Positions 9,895-19,553 of a stretch of DNA of 64,000 nt are shown piece after piece. Made by a program: the position numbers and the translations under genes. This DNA is from Anaeramoeba flamelloides (Eukaryota; Metamonada; Anaeramoebidae). Numbering within the stretch: position 1 is the stretch's first letter; each line of letters starts with the position of its first letter. The stretch is taken from the NCBI GenBank assembly GCA_027625915.1, contig JANTQA010000070.1, positions 7,135,001 to 7,199,000 on the forward strand, read 5' to 3'. The notes beneath the pieces are model-generated. The model made no database searches, was not told the DNA's origin, and saw nothing but the letters and a program-made list of their open reading frames with translations.

Positions 9895-12326
9895 CTAAAT
9901 TAATCGAAAAAAAATGATCAGAGTTAAAAAAATAATCTGAAAAACCTAACTTTGTGACTTGAAAAAATGTTCAATTTGACCAGTGATCTTGAACACTATT
10001 AATTGTAAAATAAAAAGATCAAATTTTTATTCAGCTTTCCCAAATATTCACATGACAAAGAATAATAATTAATCATCAGAGTCCCCAATTCTAAAAGTAA
10101 TTTAATAATTTTAGGAGATTTTGGAATTAATAATTTGAAAAGTTACCTGATTTTTTAAATCTTTTGTTGGAAAGTTGTAAATTAATTTTCTTCCATTTAT
10201 TTTTCAACAAATAATTATCAAAAAAAAAAAGTGCTTCTAAGATATGGATTGTGACTTGATAAAAATTTTGTGTTCTAGATAATTTGATTAATGGGGTAGT
10301 ATTTTTTAAAAATAAAATAGAATCTTGTCAAGATCATGGAAAAAAATTTTTTTTTAATTTGTTTTTTGATATATGAAATGGATGGGTTAACCTTTCTAAA
10401 CATTTTCTTAATTTGAGTCTCATTTTTGATATCCAAAATTCTTATATATCCAATACAAAACAAACAAAAGTAACATATTAATATTATTAATAATTAAGTG
10501 AATTCTTGAAAATTGTAGAGTATATTTTTTGTTTTATGTTGGAAAGTGTTGATGTTGAAAACATAACTTTCTTTTAATTTATATGTTTTTTTGTATTTTT
10601 TATATCTCAAATCTCAACAAATAAAAATAATAGAAATACAGATGATTAAATAAATCAAATTTCAAGACAATTTTATCACCAATTATTCAACTAAGTTGAG
10701 ATCTATTTTAGTCTAAATTTGTTTTATTCTTTAAAGGTTTTGAAAAAGTTCTTTTCTGGTTTTCAAAAAATAAAAAAAAAGTTTCAAAAGATTTTGAATG
10801 TTTTTTTAACAAATTGCTTGATCTTATTCACAAGAATCCTTATAACAATTCAAATCATTTTTGTCAGAAATAATTTTTTTTTGAATTTTGAGGATAAATT
10901 TAAATAATTCCCGAATATATTCAAGAAAATTGTATCTTGAAAAATTGAATTTCATCTTGAAACAAAAATTTCTTTATAAAATTTTTAATGAGTTTGGAAA
11001 ATTTTATATTTATAACTACATGTCTTGGGTAAATACAAATATTTTGTAAAATGTTGAATAAATCAATTTTTTGGTTAGCAAATAGAATTATCTCAAAAAA
11101 GAGAAAAAAATCTTTATATTAGTCTATCTGGTAACAAAGACTTGTTTTTGTTTTTTAATGATGTGAATGTGAATAAAAAATGTAAAATTTTTTATAATAA
11201 AAGTAATAAAATCAATTTAAAAGTTTTCTTTTTCAGAAAAAATGGAAAAAAAATTTGATCTCTCCCTCAAAAAAATATTTTCTTTTTTTATGCTTTCTTA
11301 GTCGATTCGAATACTTATATATTTCACACAGACAAAATTTCTATGTAGAAAATATCACAAATAATATATTATTATATTCTCCCTTGTCGTCTTAGAAGAC
11401 TGCTCACTTATTTTATAATTTTTATGAAATTAAATGTATAGAAATTCTATAAAATGACTTAATTTTAGAAATTTTCTTTTTCACATTTCTTTGAATCTTT
11501 ATAATGATTTATTAATAACATATTATTTGTTTTTTTTTTCGAATTTCTAGTATTCATTTGCAATTTTTAAATTTTTATTACAAGATCGATAGTTACTTGA
11601 TAAAAAAATGTTATTCTAATATATTGAAAAGGTGAAAAGTATTGCTGAGAAATCATATTGATTTCTTTTTGGTATTTTATTTGATCTTCAATTGAAGATC
11701 AAAATGAACAACTGTTGTTCTTCTCAATATTGTATAAAGAACTTTGTTCAATTTTTAAAAAAATATTTTGATTGATTTGATTTTACTTGATACACGTATA
11801 TCAACTATTCCTCCAATGTTGAATCATTCTACTTATTTCATATTTGATCTTCAAAGGTTAATTATAAATAATAATTGATATTTGAATTAAAAATGTTTGT
11901 CCCCTTTTACTGAAACAAAGTTTAATTAACATTTCATTAATTAAATAATTTTATTGTTAAACATTTGTAAAGCTGTTTTAAAAAAGTATTTGTCAAAAAG
12001 TTTTTCAAAAGTTTAAAAAAAAAACGGTGTATTTAAGTTTATCAACTATTTTATACCTTTGAAAACTTTTTTAAAACTACTCTATTATTTAATAAAAATG
12101 GCTTTTTAAAAAATAACTCTAAATCTTTAAAATTAATGTAAAAATTTTTTTTTCATAATATTTGTTTAATTTGGAATATTATTAATAATATATTAGTAAG
12201 TCGTAAATTAATTGTTTTAAAAAAATGATGATGATGTTGTTATTATTATTATTCGTATTGGTAATATTAAGAATCATAATAATCTATAAAAAATTATTAA
12301 AAAAAAAACACTGTCAAATTAATGAA
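9895..12326. other. Intergenic stretch between the TLDc gene and the RA-PH-CH gene
   Basis: It holds the 5' flank of the TLDc gene and the inverted partner of a repeat near 34.2 kb (about 10575-10965). A 62-codon minus-strand frame at 10275-10463 has no recognisable motif and no splice support, so I leave it out. The rest is AT-rich simple sequence, including a short ATG/ATT microsatellite near 12225-12260. Confidence 0.5.
10575..10965 (+). repeat. Dispersed repeat R3, copy 1 (inverted relative to 34005-34380)
   Basis: Reverse-complement alignment with 34005-34380 is visible over several hundred bases. Examples are ATTAAATAAATC near 10650, and the stretch around 10805-10870 reading TTGCTTGATCTTATTCACAA. 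No TIR, no host-like ORF. The two copies are over 23 kb apart. Confidence 0.55.
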
Positions 12327-15275
12327 CTAATCTTGAAAAATTTCTTGTTTAATTACAAAAACCATTGTCATTATTCCTCTGGGATCTGGGATTGCCGAAT
12401 AGTCAAGCGTCTGGTAAAAATTTGGAATTTGGAAATTTGTTTGTGAATTATTAGCAAATAAATCCCAATTTTGTTTGGAATTTTTTGGATCTAATTCGTT
12501 GGGGTTTGGGAGATTGGGGTCTATTACGTGCAAAAGTGCATTCAAGACGATTCCTGATTGGAAGCTTGCTTCGAAGTCATCTACACGTATTTCGAAGGGC
12601 TCTACTTTTGACCTGACCCATTCTAGTAGCTGTGTTCTTGAAATGTTATTACTGGCGAGTTGGTAGATGATTGCCCAAACAAGTGACAGGATTGAGTTTG
12701 TTCTCCCCTGCATGATGTCCTCTTCGCTAACCAATTTTAATTTGACACCTAAATTTTTGATTGTTGATAGAATGACATTCAAATTGTCCAGCTTTTGCAT
12801 TAAAAACATTACCCTTGTGGAAACCTTTACGGGTTTCTTTGTGATGGATTCCAATAATTTTGCCAAGATGATCCCATCCGAAAGATCCTTGTTCAAGTCG
12901 GTCACCTCCCTTTCTGTGTAATTGATTAAGGAGAGCCTCCAATTGATCCAATTTTCAAAGGTCTTTTTTTGCATCGACTGTGACTGGTTTTGCAATGCCT
13001 TTGTTGACAGCACACTTTTGCCCGCTCTCATTTTGATAGCCTGTGCCATCATTGATCGTGGATCCCTTTTGACGCCCGTTGAAATGATATTTTTTGAGAT
13101 CCCATTGAACCAATCGTCAAGCTCGTTTTGGTTTTTACAGCCCAGCGTGAAGGTTTCGTTTCTTATTGTAATGATGGAAAAGGCGTTTTTCATTTTTTTT
13201 TTGCTATCCTTTGTAATGCCTGCATTAAGCAAACTGAAATTGCCCGTGGCTGAGGTTGATTGGAAATCTAAAAAATAGAAGCACCGATTGCCCTGGAGCG
13301 ATAAATAGACTTGGTCCCATTTTTCCACGGTAGAGTCCACGTCTAGCATTTTTAAAATACCGCATTTGTCTCCTTTGATTTTTAATACGGGCGAGCCCTC
13401 GATCTCGGCCTTTTTTGATTTTTCCTTATTGCCCCCGCTGCCCTTTAATTTGCCCGAGAATTTGGAGAATTTGGAGAATTTTCTTCTCTTTTTCTTTTCC
13501 TTTTCTTCGTTGTTGCCTTGGCTCTGGCTTTGAACATTGGAATTCGGGTTAAACATGGAAGTGTTGTTTACTTGGTTCTTTTCATCCTGCAATTGGGAAA
13601 ACAGCGATTGGGAAATCATTCTCCCTTCGTACTCGACTTGGTCCTCCTGTGGCTGCTGGTAGTCCCGATCCTTAAAGACCAACACGCAATTCTGCAGCAT
13701 GATCTCCCAATATTTGATCAGCGAATAGATGTTCTCATCGTCTTCGCACATTCGAAGCGAGAGCGGGTTGTTCAAATCCTTGACAAACAGCGAATATTCG
13801 TCATAGGAGTCGATGAAGATCTTTGTGCACATGATCTTGACAATGTCCGTGGAAACCTGGGCTCTTGTGATCTTGAGCGTCTTGTGCGTCTCGTCTTCAA
13901 AGAGGATCTTGCTGATCACAAACTGATCGGTCGTGGTTAGGTGCTTTTGCTGGATCGACGATTTGTCAAGGAAAACAAACCGGCAAAAGTCATCGTTTTG
14001 CGACTTCCACTTGTTCTTGATGAACCACGCATTAAATTCGTTATCCAAAATCCTTGACGCCCTCCCTTTCCTTTCAACAAGCACATAATTGCTCGTGTCA
14101 ATATCAAACGTTTTGTTTCGAACCTTCTCAATTAATTTGCCCACAGTGTCAGTGGTCTCCAATTTTAATGTTTTCCAAGACCCATTATTCAAAAACACAC
14201 GAACAACTTTGGCTTTTAATTCTTGTAACTTTTCCTGCCTTAGAAGCTTCATTTCTTCTTTTTGCGCTTGCAGTTCATTCTGCTTGTCTGACTTTGGATT
14301 GCTCTTTTTCGTTTTCATCTTGCCAGATATTAATTTCATCTTGTTTTTAATCCCTCCTCCTCCTCCTCCGCTTTTCCCACTGGTTTTTGGGATGGTAATA
14401 TCCAAGTCTTTGACCTCAAGTATCGTTTCCATTCTTTTACGCGTTGGTGGCCTTCTTCGGGTTTGCGACCTTTTGATAGTCCTTTTTGGGGTGGCTAGCC
14501 TTGTTTGGGAAACTGCAGTTCTTTTCGCTCGGTTGTTCGGTGCCCTTCTTGGTGTTGTTAGTCTTGTATTACTTTTTAATGGGGGAAGAACATTTTTTTT
14601 TGTTGTTGTTGTTGTGTTTGTTGATTGGTTTTTATTGCTACCAAAAAATTTTCCAAATTTCTTGTTTGAAGTGTTTGTGTTTGTGTTTGAATTGGTGTTG
14701 GTGTTAGGCATGGTTTTTGGAGGTAGCTTTGGGTTTTTGAAAATGGAATTTAGTTGTGATTTTGTTTGGTTATTAAAAGAGTTATTTTTGTTTTGCGGTA
14801 AGCCAACAGAACTATAATTTTGATTTGTGCTTCGGCCATACATCCCTCCACCTGCGCCTCTGGATCCTGTTCCTTTTGTCGGTTGAACACCTCTTCCTCT
14901 TCCTCTTCCCATTCCTCCTCTTCCAATTCCTCCTCTTCCCATTCCTGTGTCTGTGCCTCTTCCTCTTCCCATTCCTCTTCCAAACCCAAAACTTTTATTA
15001 TTAATAAAATTATCCTTTTTTTGGAAATTGTCAACTTTTGATTGTTTAGAAGCAGTAAAATCCGATTGCAGTTGATCAACCTCAATCAGAATCTTTTTAC
15101 GGAACTCCACAGGATCACATTGGCTTTCATTTAAGTCATAGGTGTTTAAATTTAATTCTTGTGCTCTTTTGAGAAGTGCTTTTCTTCTTAAGATTTTTAA
15201 CATTTGGTTAATCTTTTGAAAAACTGGATCTTCTTCAGTGAAGTCGGTGGAAGTTTCTTCATTGTTTTGTGTCAT
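12327..15275 (-). CDS. RG-rich, RA-RA-PH protein with C-terminal tandem calponin-homology domains
   Basis: Single exon, 982 residues, ATG at 15275. A short charged N-terminus (1-90) precedes an RG/GMGRG-rich tract (98-150), then Asn/Thr-rich and basic linkers to about 345. Residues about 355-438 (VVRVFLNNGSWKTLKLETTD) and 451-537 look like two Ras-association/ubiquitin-fold domains. Residues about 632-730 form a PH domain ending with the diagnostic Trp of DDWFNGI. Residues about 770-875 and 879-981 are two CH domains (FENWINWRLSLINY; LLEWVRSKVEPFEI), arranged like the actin-binding module of alpha-actinin or filamin but at the C-terminus. Expected role: linking an active small GTPase and membrane phosphoinositide to F-actin, partly like RIAM/lamellipodin (RA-PH). 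The GTPase partner and the use of the RG tract, which in other proteins binds RNA, are unknown. GC is clearly above the flanks. Confidence 0.9.
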   Translation of the reverse strand: MTQNNEETSTDFTEEDPVFQKINQMLKILRRKALLKRAQELNLNTYDLNESQCDPVEFRKKILIEVDQLQSDFTASKQSKVDNFQKKDNFINNKSFGFGRGMGRGRGTDTGMGRGGIGRGGMGRGRGRGVQPTKGTGSRGAGGGMYGRSTNQNYSSVGLPQNKNNSFNNQTKSQLNSIFKNPKLPPKTMPNTNTNSNTNTNTSNKKFGKFFGSNKNQSTNTTTTTKKNVLPPLKSNTRLTTPRRAPNNRAKRTAVSQTRLATPKRTIKRSQTRRRPPTRKRMETILEVKDLDITIPKTSGKSGGGGGGIKNKMKLISGKMKTKKSNPKSDKQNELQAQKEEMKLLRQEKLQELKAKVVRVFLNNGSWKTLKLETTDTVGKLIEKVRNKTFDIDTSNYVLVERKGRASRILDNEFNAWFIKNKWKSQNDDFCRFVFLDKSSIQQKHLTTTDQFVISKILFEDETHKTLKITRAQVSTDIVKIMCTKIFIDSYDEYSLFVKDLNNPLSLRMCEDDENIYSLIKYWEIMLQNCVLVFKDRDYQQPQEDQVEYEGRMISQSLFSQLQDEKNQVNNTSMFNPNSNVQSQSQGNNEEKEKKKRRKFSKFSKFSGKLKGSGGNKEKSKKAEIEGSPVLKIKGDKCGILKMLDVDSTVEKWDQVYLSLQGNRCFYFLDFQSTSATGNFSLLNAGITKDSKKKMKNAFSIITIRNETFTLGCKNQNELDDWFNGISKNIISTGVKRDPRSMMAQAIKMRAGKSVLSTKALQNQSQSMQKKTFENWINWRLSLINYTEREVTDLNKDLSDGIILAKLLESITKKPVKVSTRVMFLMQKLDNLNVILSTIKNLGVKLKLVSEEDIMQGRTNSILSLVWAIIYQLASNNISRTQLLEWVRSKVEPFEIRVDDFEASFQSGIVLNALLHVIDPNLPNPNELDPKNSKQNWDLFANNSQTNFQIPNFYQTLDYSAIPDPRGIMTMVFVIKQEIFQD

Positions 15276-16544
15276 ACCAAGGGAATTCGATCGAAAAAAA
15301 AAAAAAAAGAGAAAAAAAAAATTACAAAAAATGGAGATAAAATTTATTTTTGTTCTTTAGGTCGTACCATTCTTGGTGAAGTTTTTGTATTTTTTTCATC
15401 TTTTAATTTTGAAACAACAAACAAAAAACTTTTTATTTTTTTGTTTAGTGCATGGCAAAAAATTTTAGAATAGTTCTTCAAAAAGTTGATTTGTAATAAA
15501 AAAAACTTTTGTTTTTGCCTGAGAATTGGAAAATTTATTTCTTTAAATAATTTATTTGTTCTAATTAATAACGTAAAAGAACAGAGTTTCAGAATTCTTT
15601 TCAGTAGTAAAGTTTTGTTCTAGACTTTTTTAATCTCTTTGAAATTTAAATCAGTGAAAATTTTGTCAGATTATTTTCGATTTCAATTCTTGAAATGTAC
15701 TTACCATTGAGATTCTTAGTGAACTCAATCTCTCAAACCAAAAATGGTGACAAAATAAAGAGAAAACACAACCACATTCTATTCTTTGAATACTCTTTTT
15801 GTCGAAGAATAATTTATTCGATGAAGTGAAACTTTTTCTCCTTAATTTTCGGAGAACTGTCTAAAGATCAAATAAACTAATTAGAATTTCTACTAAAAGT
15901 TCAATGAGAAAATCTAAAATTAAAATTACTTTAGATTGAATTTCATCTCAGCTTTTGTAAAGATCTTTTAGGTTTTCCAACTTTGAGGTCTATCAAAATA
16001 TTTTGAGCTTGAAACAAAATTTTTAATTTTATTCGCAGTTTAGGGTGTTTAGATCTTTTTCAACTAATTATTTGTTAAATATTTTTGTTATTTAAAGAAA
16101 CAATTCCATTTATGAATTATTAAATAACTGTTTTTAAAATCATTGCCTTTTTACAATCAAATTTTTATTAAGAGCACCATCATGAAAAAATTGTATTCAA
16201 AATAAAAAAACAAACATTTGCTAATTTTACTCTTTTGGATAACTTCCATTATAATAAACTCTATTGGTTAATAAAAGATCTTGAATCAAAAAATTATTTT
16301 TAAATATATTTTACAAATTGAGTTCTAAAATCTATTTTTTCAGGTTCTCTTAAGAATTTTTTTTCAATTTTATTATAAAAAAAAATTTGAATATTTTTTT
16401 GCTCCTAGCTAAGGTGTAATTTTATTATATTTTAAAGATATTTTGAATCTGGTCAATATATTTCAAATAATGAATTCGTTATTTTAACTAGTAAAGAAAT
16501 AATTGATCTTTTAAATTGGAAAAAATATTTTTTTTAAATTTTTC

Positions 16545-16830
16545 AGTTAGTTTGTTTTTACTTTTGGAAATAAACTAAAATTTTTAAAATTTTCTGTTTA
16601 TTTCAAAAATTAAAAAAAACCTAGAACACTTTATAAATAAAACAGAAAATCTCAAAAAAACCGCAGTAAACTTTTTTTTTAATTCCAGAAATAAAAAGAA
16701 TAAAAAATTTTCAGTTGATTTCAAAAATTAAAAAAAAAAAGTTGATAAATTTTCCAGAATTTTAAGAATAGAGTTAAATCTTTGATTTTATTTAATTCTT
16801 CTTATTATGGAAAATATAGGCACTTTCAGG
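16545..16830. repeat. Modular palindromic repeat, several hairpin units
   Basis: Consecutive hairpins include GTTTTTACTTTTGGAAATAA facing TTATTTCAAAAATTAAAAAA, and a second unit at 16750-16825 of the type TTTTCCAGAATTTTAAGAAT facing AATTCTTCTTATTATGGAAA. The units are the same as those at 24.5-25.4, 40.4-40.7 and 52.2-52.6 kb. Confidence 0.65.
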
Positions 16831-17736
16831 TCACTTCTTGAAATTTTTTATTTTGGTATTTTTCAGTTTTTTTTTATTTAAAAAACCTTTTTCTTTTTTT
16901 GTTTTTATCAAAGTATTTTTAGTTTTTTTTTAATTATTTTCCACTTTCATACTAAATTTCCCTATATTTAATTTTGGATAAATTCGTTTAATTAAAGAGT
17001 TTTGTGTTTTTTTTTTTTGGATTTATTACAATTATCGTTATTATTTTATATATTTTTATTATACATTGATATTTTTATATTTTTTGTTAATTTATTTTCA
17101 AGTTACACATACTTCCGTGTTTTAAGTATCCCGTTATTAGAAAGTGGTTACTAGATCCCTTTCTTTGTCAATTTTTACCTTTATAAAGAATTTTAACTTT
17201 TGAAAAAATCAAAAAAATAGAAAAAATAATTTTTTTGATCTAGGATCAAAGAACATAAGAACCTTCATCAAGCTATAAAGAATGTTTGTGTAATACACAC
17301 TCCAGAATTAATTTCAAATTTACAACTTTAAAATTTTTTTAAAGAAGAAACTTTTATAATCTCCTTTTTTGTCTATTTTTCGAGAAGAACCTAAGTTTTT
17401 ACCTTTTTATTATAACCAAGTTTTGATTTCAATGAATTTTAGAGATTTTTAAATTGAAAAAAACATAACTTATCAAAAAAATTAAATTATTATATTTTCA
17501 GAAATACTCAAAAACATTTTTTATAAAATTTTGTTGATAAATTATAAAACGATTTTATTTTCATAAGGGGTTTTCATAAATAGTTTTTATTCAAATTTTA
17601 TTGTCTTGTATTATTATTATTACCACGAGTAATATATTTAATTACCCGAAAAAAATATTTATCAAAAAATATTGTTTCAATTAAAAAAGTAGGATTTTTT
17701 TGAAAATTAGTAATTGCTTTATAACGATTTTGTTTA

Positions 17737-17935
17737 TACTCAGTTTCACTTTTAAAACATAAATTTTGAACTAAAATTTAAGGCACACAAAAAATCTCAA
17801 ATTAAGGCACAAAATTCAAATTCTAGGTAAATAATTTGTGTAAAATAAAAATTTCAAATTTTGTGCTTTAATTTGAGATTTTTGTTATCCTTAAATTTCC
17901 TTGAAAGGCTATTTCTTAAAAGTGAAACTGAATGT
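17737..17935 (+). mobile_element. Palindromic MITE family B, copy 1
   Basis: The element folds almost end to end. The left part CAGTTTCACTTTTAAAACAT is mirrored by the right part TTCTTAAAAGTGAAACTG, and inner arms ATCTCAAATTAAGGCACAAA are mirrored by TTTGTGCTTTAATTTGAGAT. TA dinucleotides lie just outside. No ORF. The 66-codon frame across the right arm is not a gene. Confidence 0.75.
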
Positions 17936-18250
17936 AACCAAATTAGAAATTTACCTCGTAAAAGTTCGAAGATCGAAATTTTTTGCCTGTGTGCACAGTA
18001 TCTAAAATTATTCTCAATGGCGACATATTTTACTTCAAATATGCAAATTTTATTGAAATAAAATTAATAGTATCATCATGAACATCAAAAAAAAATTGAA
18101 TAAAAATTTGCCATTTTTTGTACGAAAGTCTCGAAAAATTTTTGATTAATAATTGTTTTCTAATTAAAATCCTTCAAAAAATCAAAACCATTGTAATATT
18201 TTTACATTTCTTTAATTTTCTCTCTAATAAATTATTTTGAAGTCTAAAGT

Positions 18251-18442
18251 CAGTTCCACTTTTAAGACACAAACCCTCAACAAAATTTAAGATACCATAA
18301 AAATCTCAAATTATCGGTCAAAATTCAGATTCCAGTAAAAAATAATTTCTGTTAAAAAAAAAATTTCAAAAAATGAGCTTTAATTTGAGATTTTTTTGTA
18401 CCTTAATTTTCCTTGAAAGTTTGTGTCTTAAAAGTCGAACTG
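18251..18442 (+). mobile_element. Palindromic MITE family B, copy 2
   Basis: It runs from CAGTTCCACTTTTAAGACAC to GTCTTAAAAGTCGAACTG, has the same inner arms as copy 1, and lies only 315 bp from it in the same orientation. A third copy is at 43491-43682. Confidence 0.75.
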
Positions 18443-18543
18443 GATGTATTGAAAATTGTATTTTTGTTCGATCTATTCCAAAATTTATAATATTCTGACT
18501 TTTGTTTAATTATAATTCTTTCAAATCATTTTTTTTTTTTGTT

Positions 18544-19280
18544 AAGGGATTAGCTTCTACCAAGGAGAATAACATGATCAAAGTATTTTGTTATTTGGTA
18601 TAAATCACATTAGTGTTACATGGTTCAAAGGTCTCTAAAAAATCGATTAACCAAATAGTAATATTTGCAGATCAAATCAATTCAAAATGATCCTTATATT
18701 AGTAAATAATCCAACAATTTCAGAATAAAATCTGAATTTCTTCACAAATTTAAAGGTTGAAATATCAATATTCAGACCCTAAATTTGCAAAATATATTTC
18801 TTAAATCTGTTTAAAAATTCAATTTTTTCAAAAAAATTAAAATAATTAACTAATAGATTTTTTTGGAAAATTATTGCTGAAATATTGTTAATATATTGAT
18901 GTTAGAATTAGCTTTATCTAAAGGGAAACAAAACTTATCGTCTTTGGGTTTTTATGTGATCATTATTGGGTTAATCTTTGAAATTCAAAAATTATCAAAA
19001 ATTAGTTACTTTTGGAAGTTCTAATAGATGAATTATTAAATACCAGAATACTATTATTTCGGGTTTCGATTTTTAGATTTGGAAAAGGAATGTGAAAAAA
19101 AATTTCCAAAACCAAAATTTTTAATATGGTTATCATTTACAAAAAATGCAATAATTTGTTGAGCAATAATATTTATATTAGATTTTTTAGAGCTATTTGA
19201 GACCTGGTGCACTAATATCATTTACACCCAATTACAACATATTTTGATTATAGAGAAATCTAAAGTGATGATAATCCTTA
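18544..19280 (+). mobile_element. Long-TIR non-autonomous element, intact copy
   Basis: Terminal arms of about 110 bases face each other. The left begins AAGGGATTAGCTTCTACCAA and contains CACATTAGTGTTACATGGTT. The right contains GACCTGGTGCACTAATATCA and ends GATGATAATCCTTA. The centre is about 500 bp without an ORF. It is homologous to the split copy at 1360-3905 and to the partial reversed copy at 56443-56915. Confidence 0.72.
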
Positions 19281-19553
19281 GTATGTTGTTTTTCAGTTAT
19301 CTAGAGTTATGAATAGGAATGTCCTTTAATTGAAAACCAAAGTATACCAACAAGCCCCCTTTTAAAATATAGTTCTTTAGAAATAACTCCAAATAGTGAA
19401 TAAGTGCCTCTCTCCAATTGATAGATCCAAAGTTTTCTTCACAATTATGAATTATATCTAGAGAAAGTTTTCTGGTTTTTTTATTTTTTTTTAATTACTT
19501 GAACCTTATCAAAATCCGCAACTTTAAGGGATTGAATTTTTTGATTCCAGGAA

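Larger units (their letters stand above)
15276..19553. other. Intergenic stretch between divergently transcribed RA-PH-CH and RalGAP genes
   Basis: Both genes fire outward from here, so both promoters lie within it, but no motif is identifiable. It contains palindromic repeat units (about 16545-16830), two copies of the palindromic MITE B (17737-17935 and 18251-18442), and an intact long-TIR element (18544-19280). I see no gene. Confidence 0.5.

Noticed and set aside
10275-10463. 62-codon minus-strand frame in the intergenic region
   Set aside because: No recognised motif, no splice partner, ordinary AT-rich composition in the second half.
13518-14817. Plus-strand ORFs of 98-242 codons inside the RA-PH-CH gene
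   Set aside because: They overlap the clear domain-bearing minus-strand frame and have no motif of their own.
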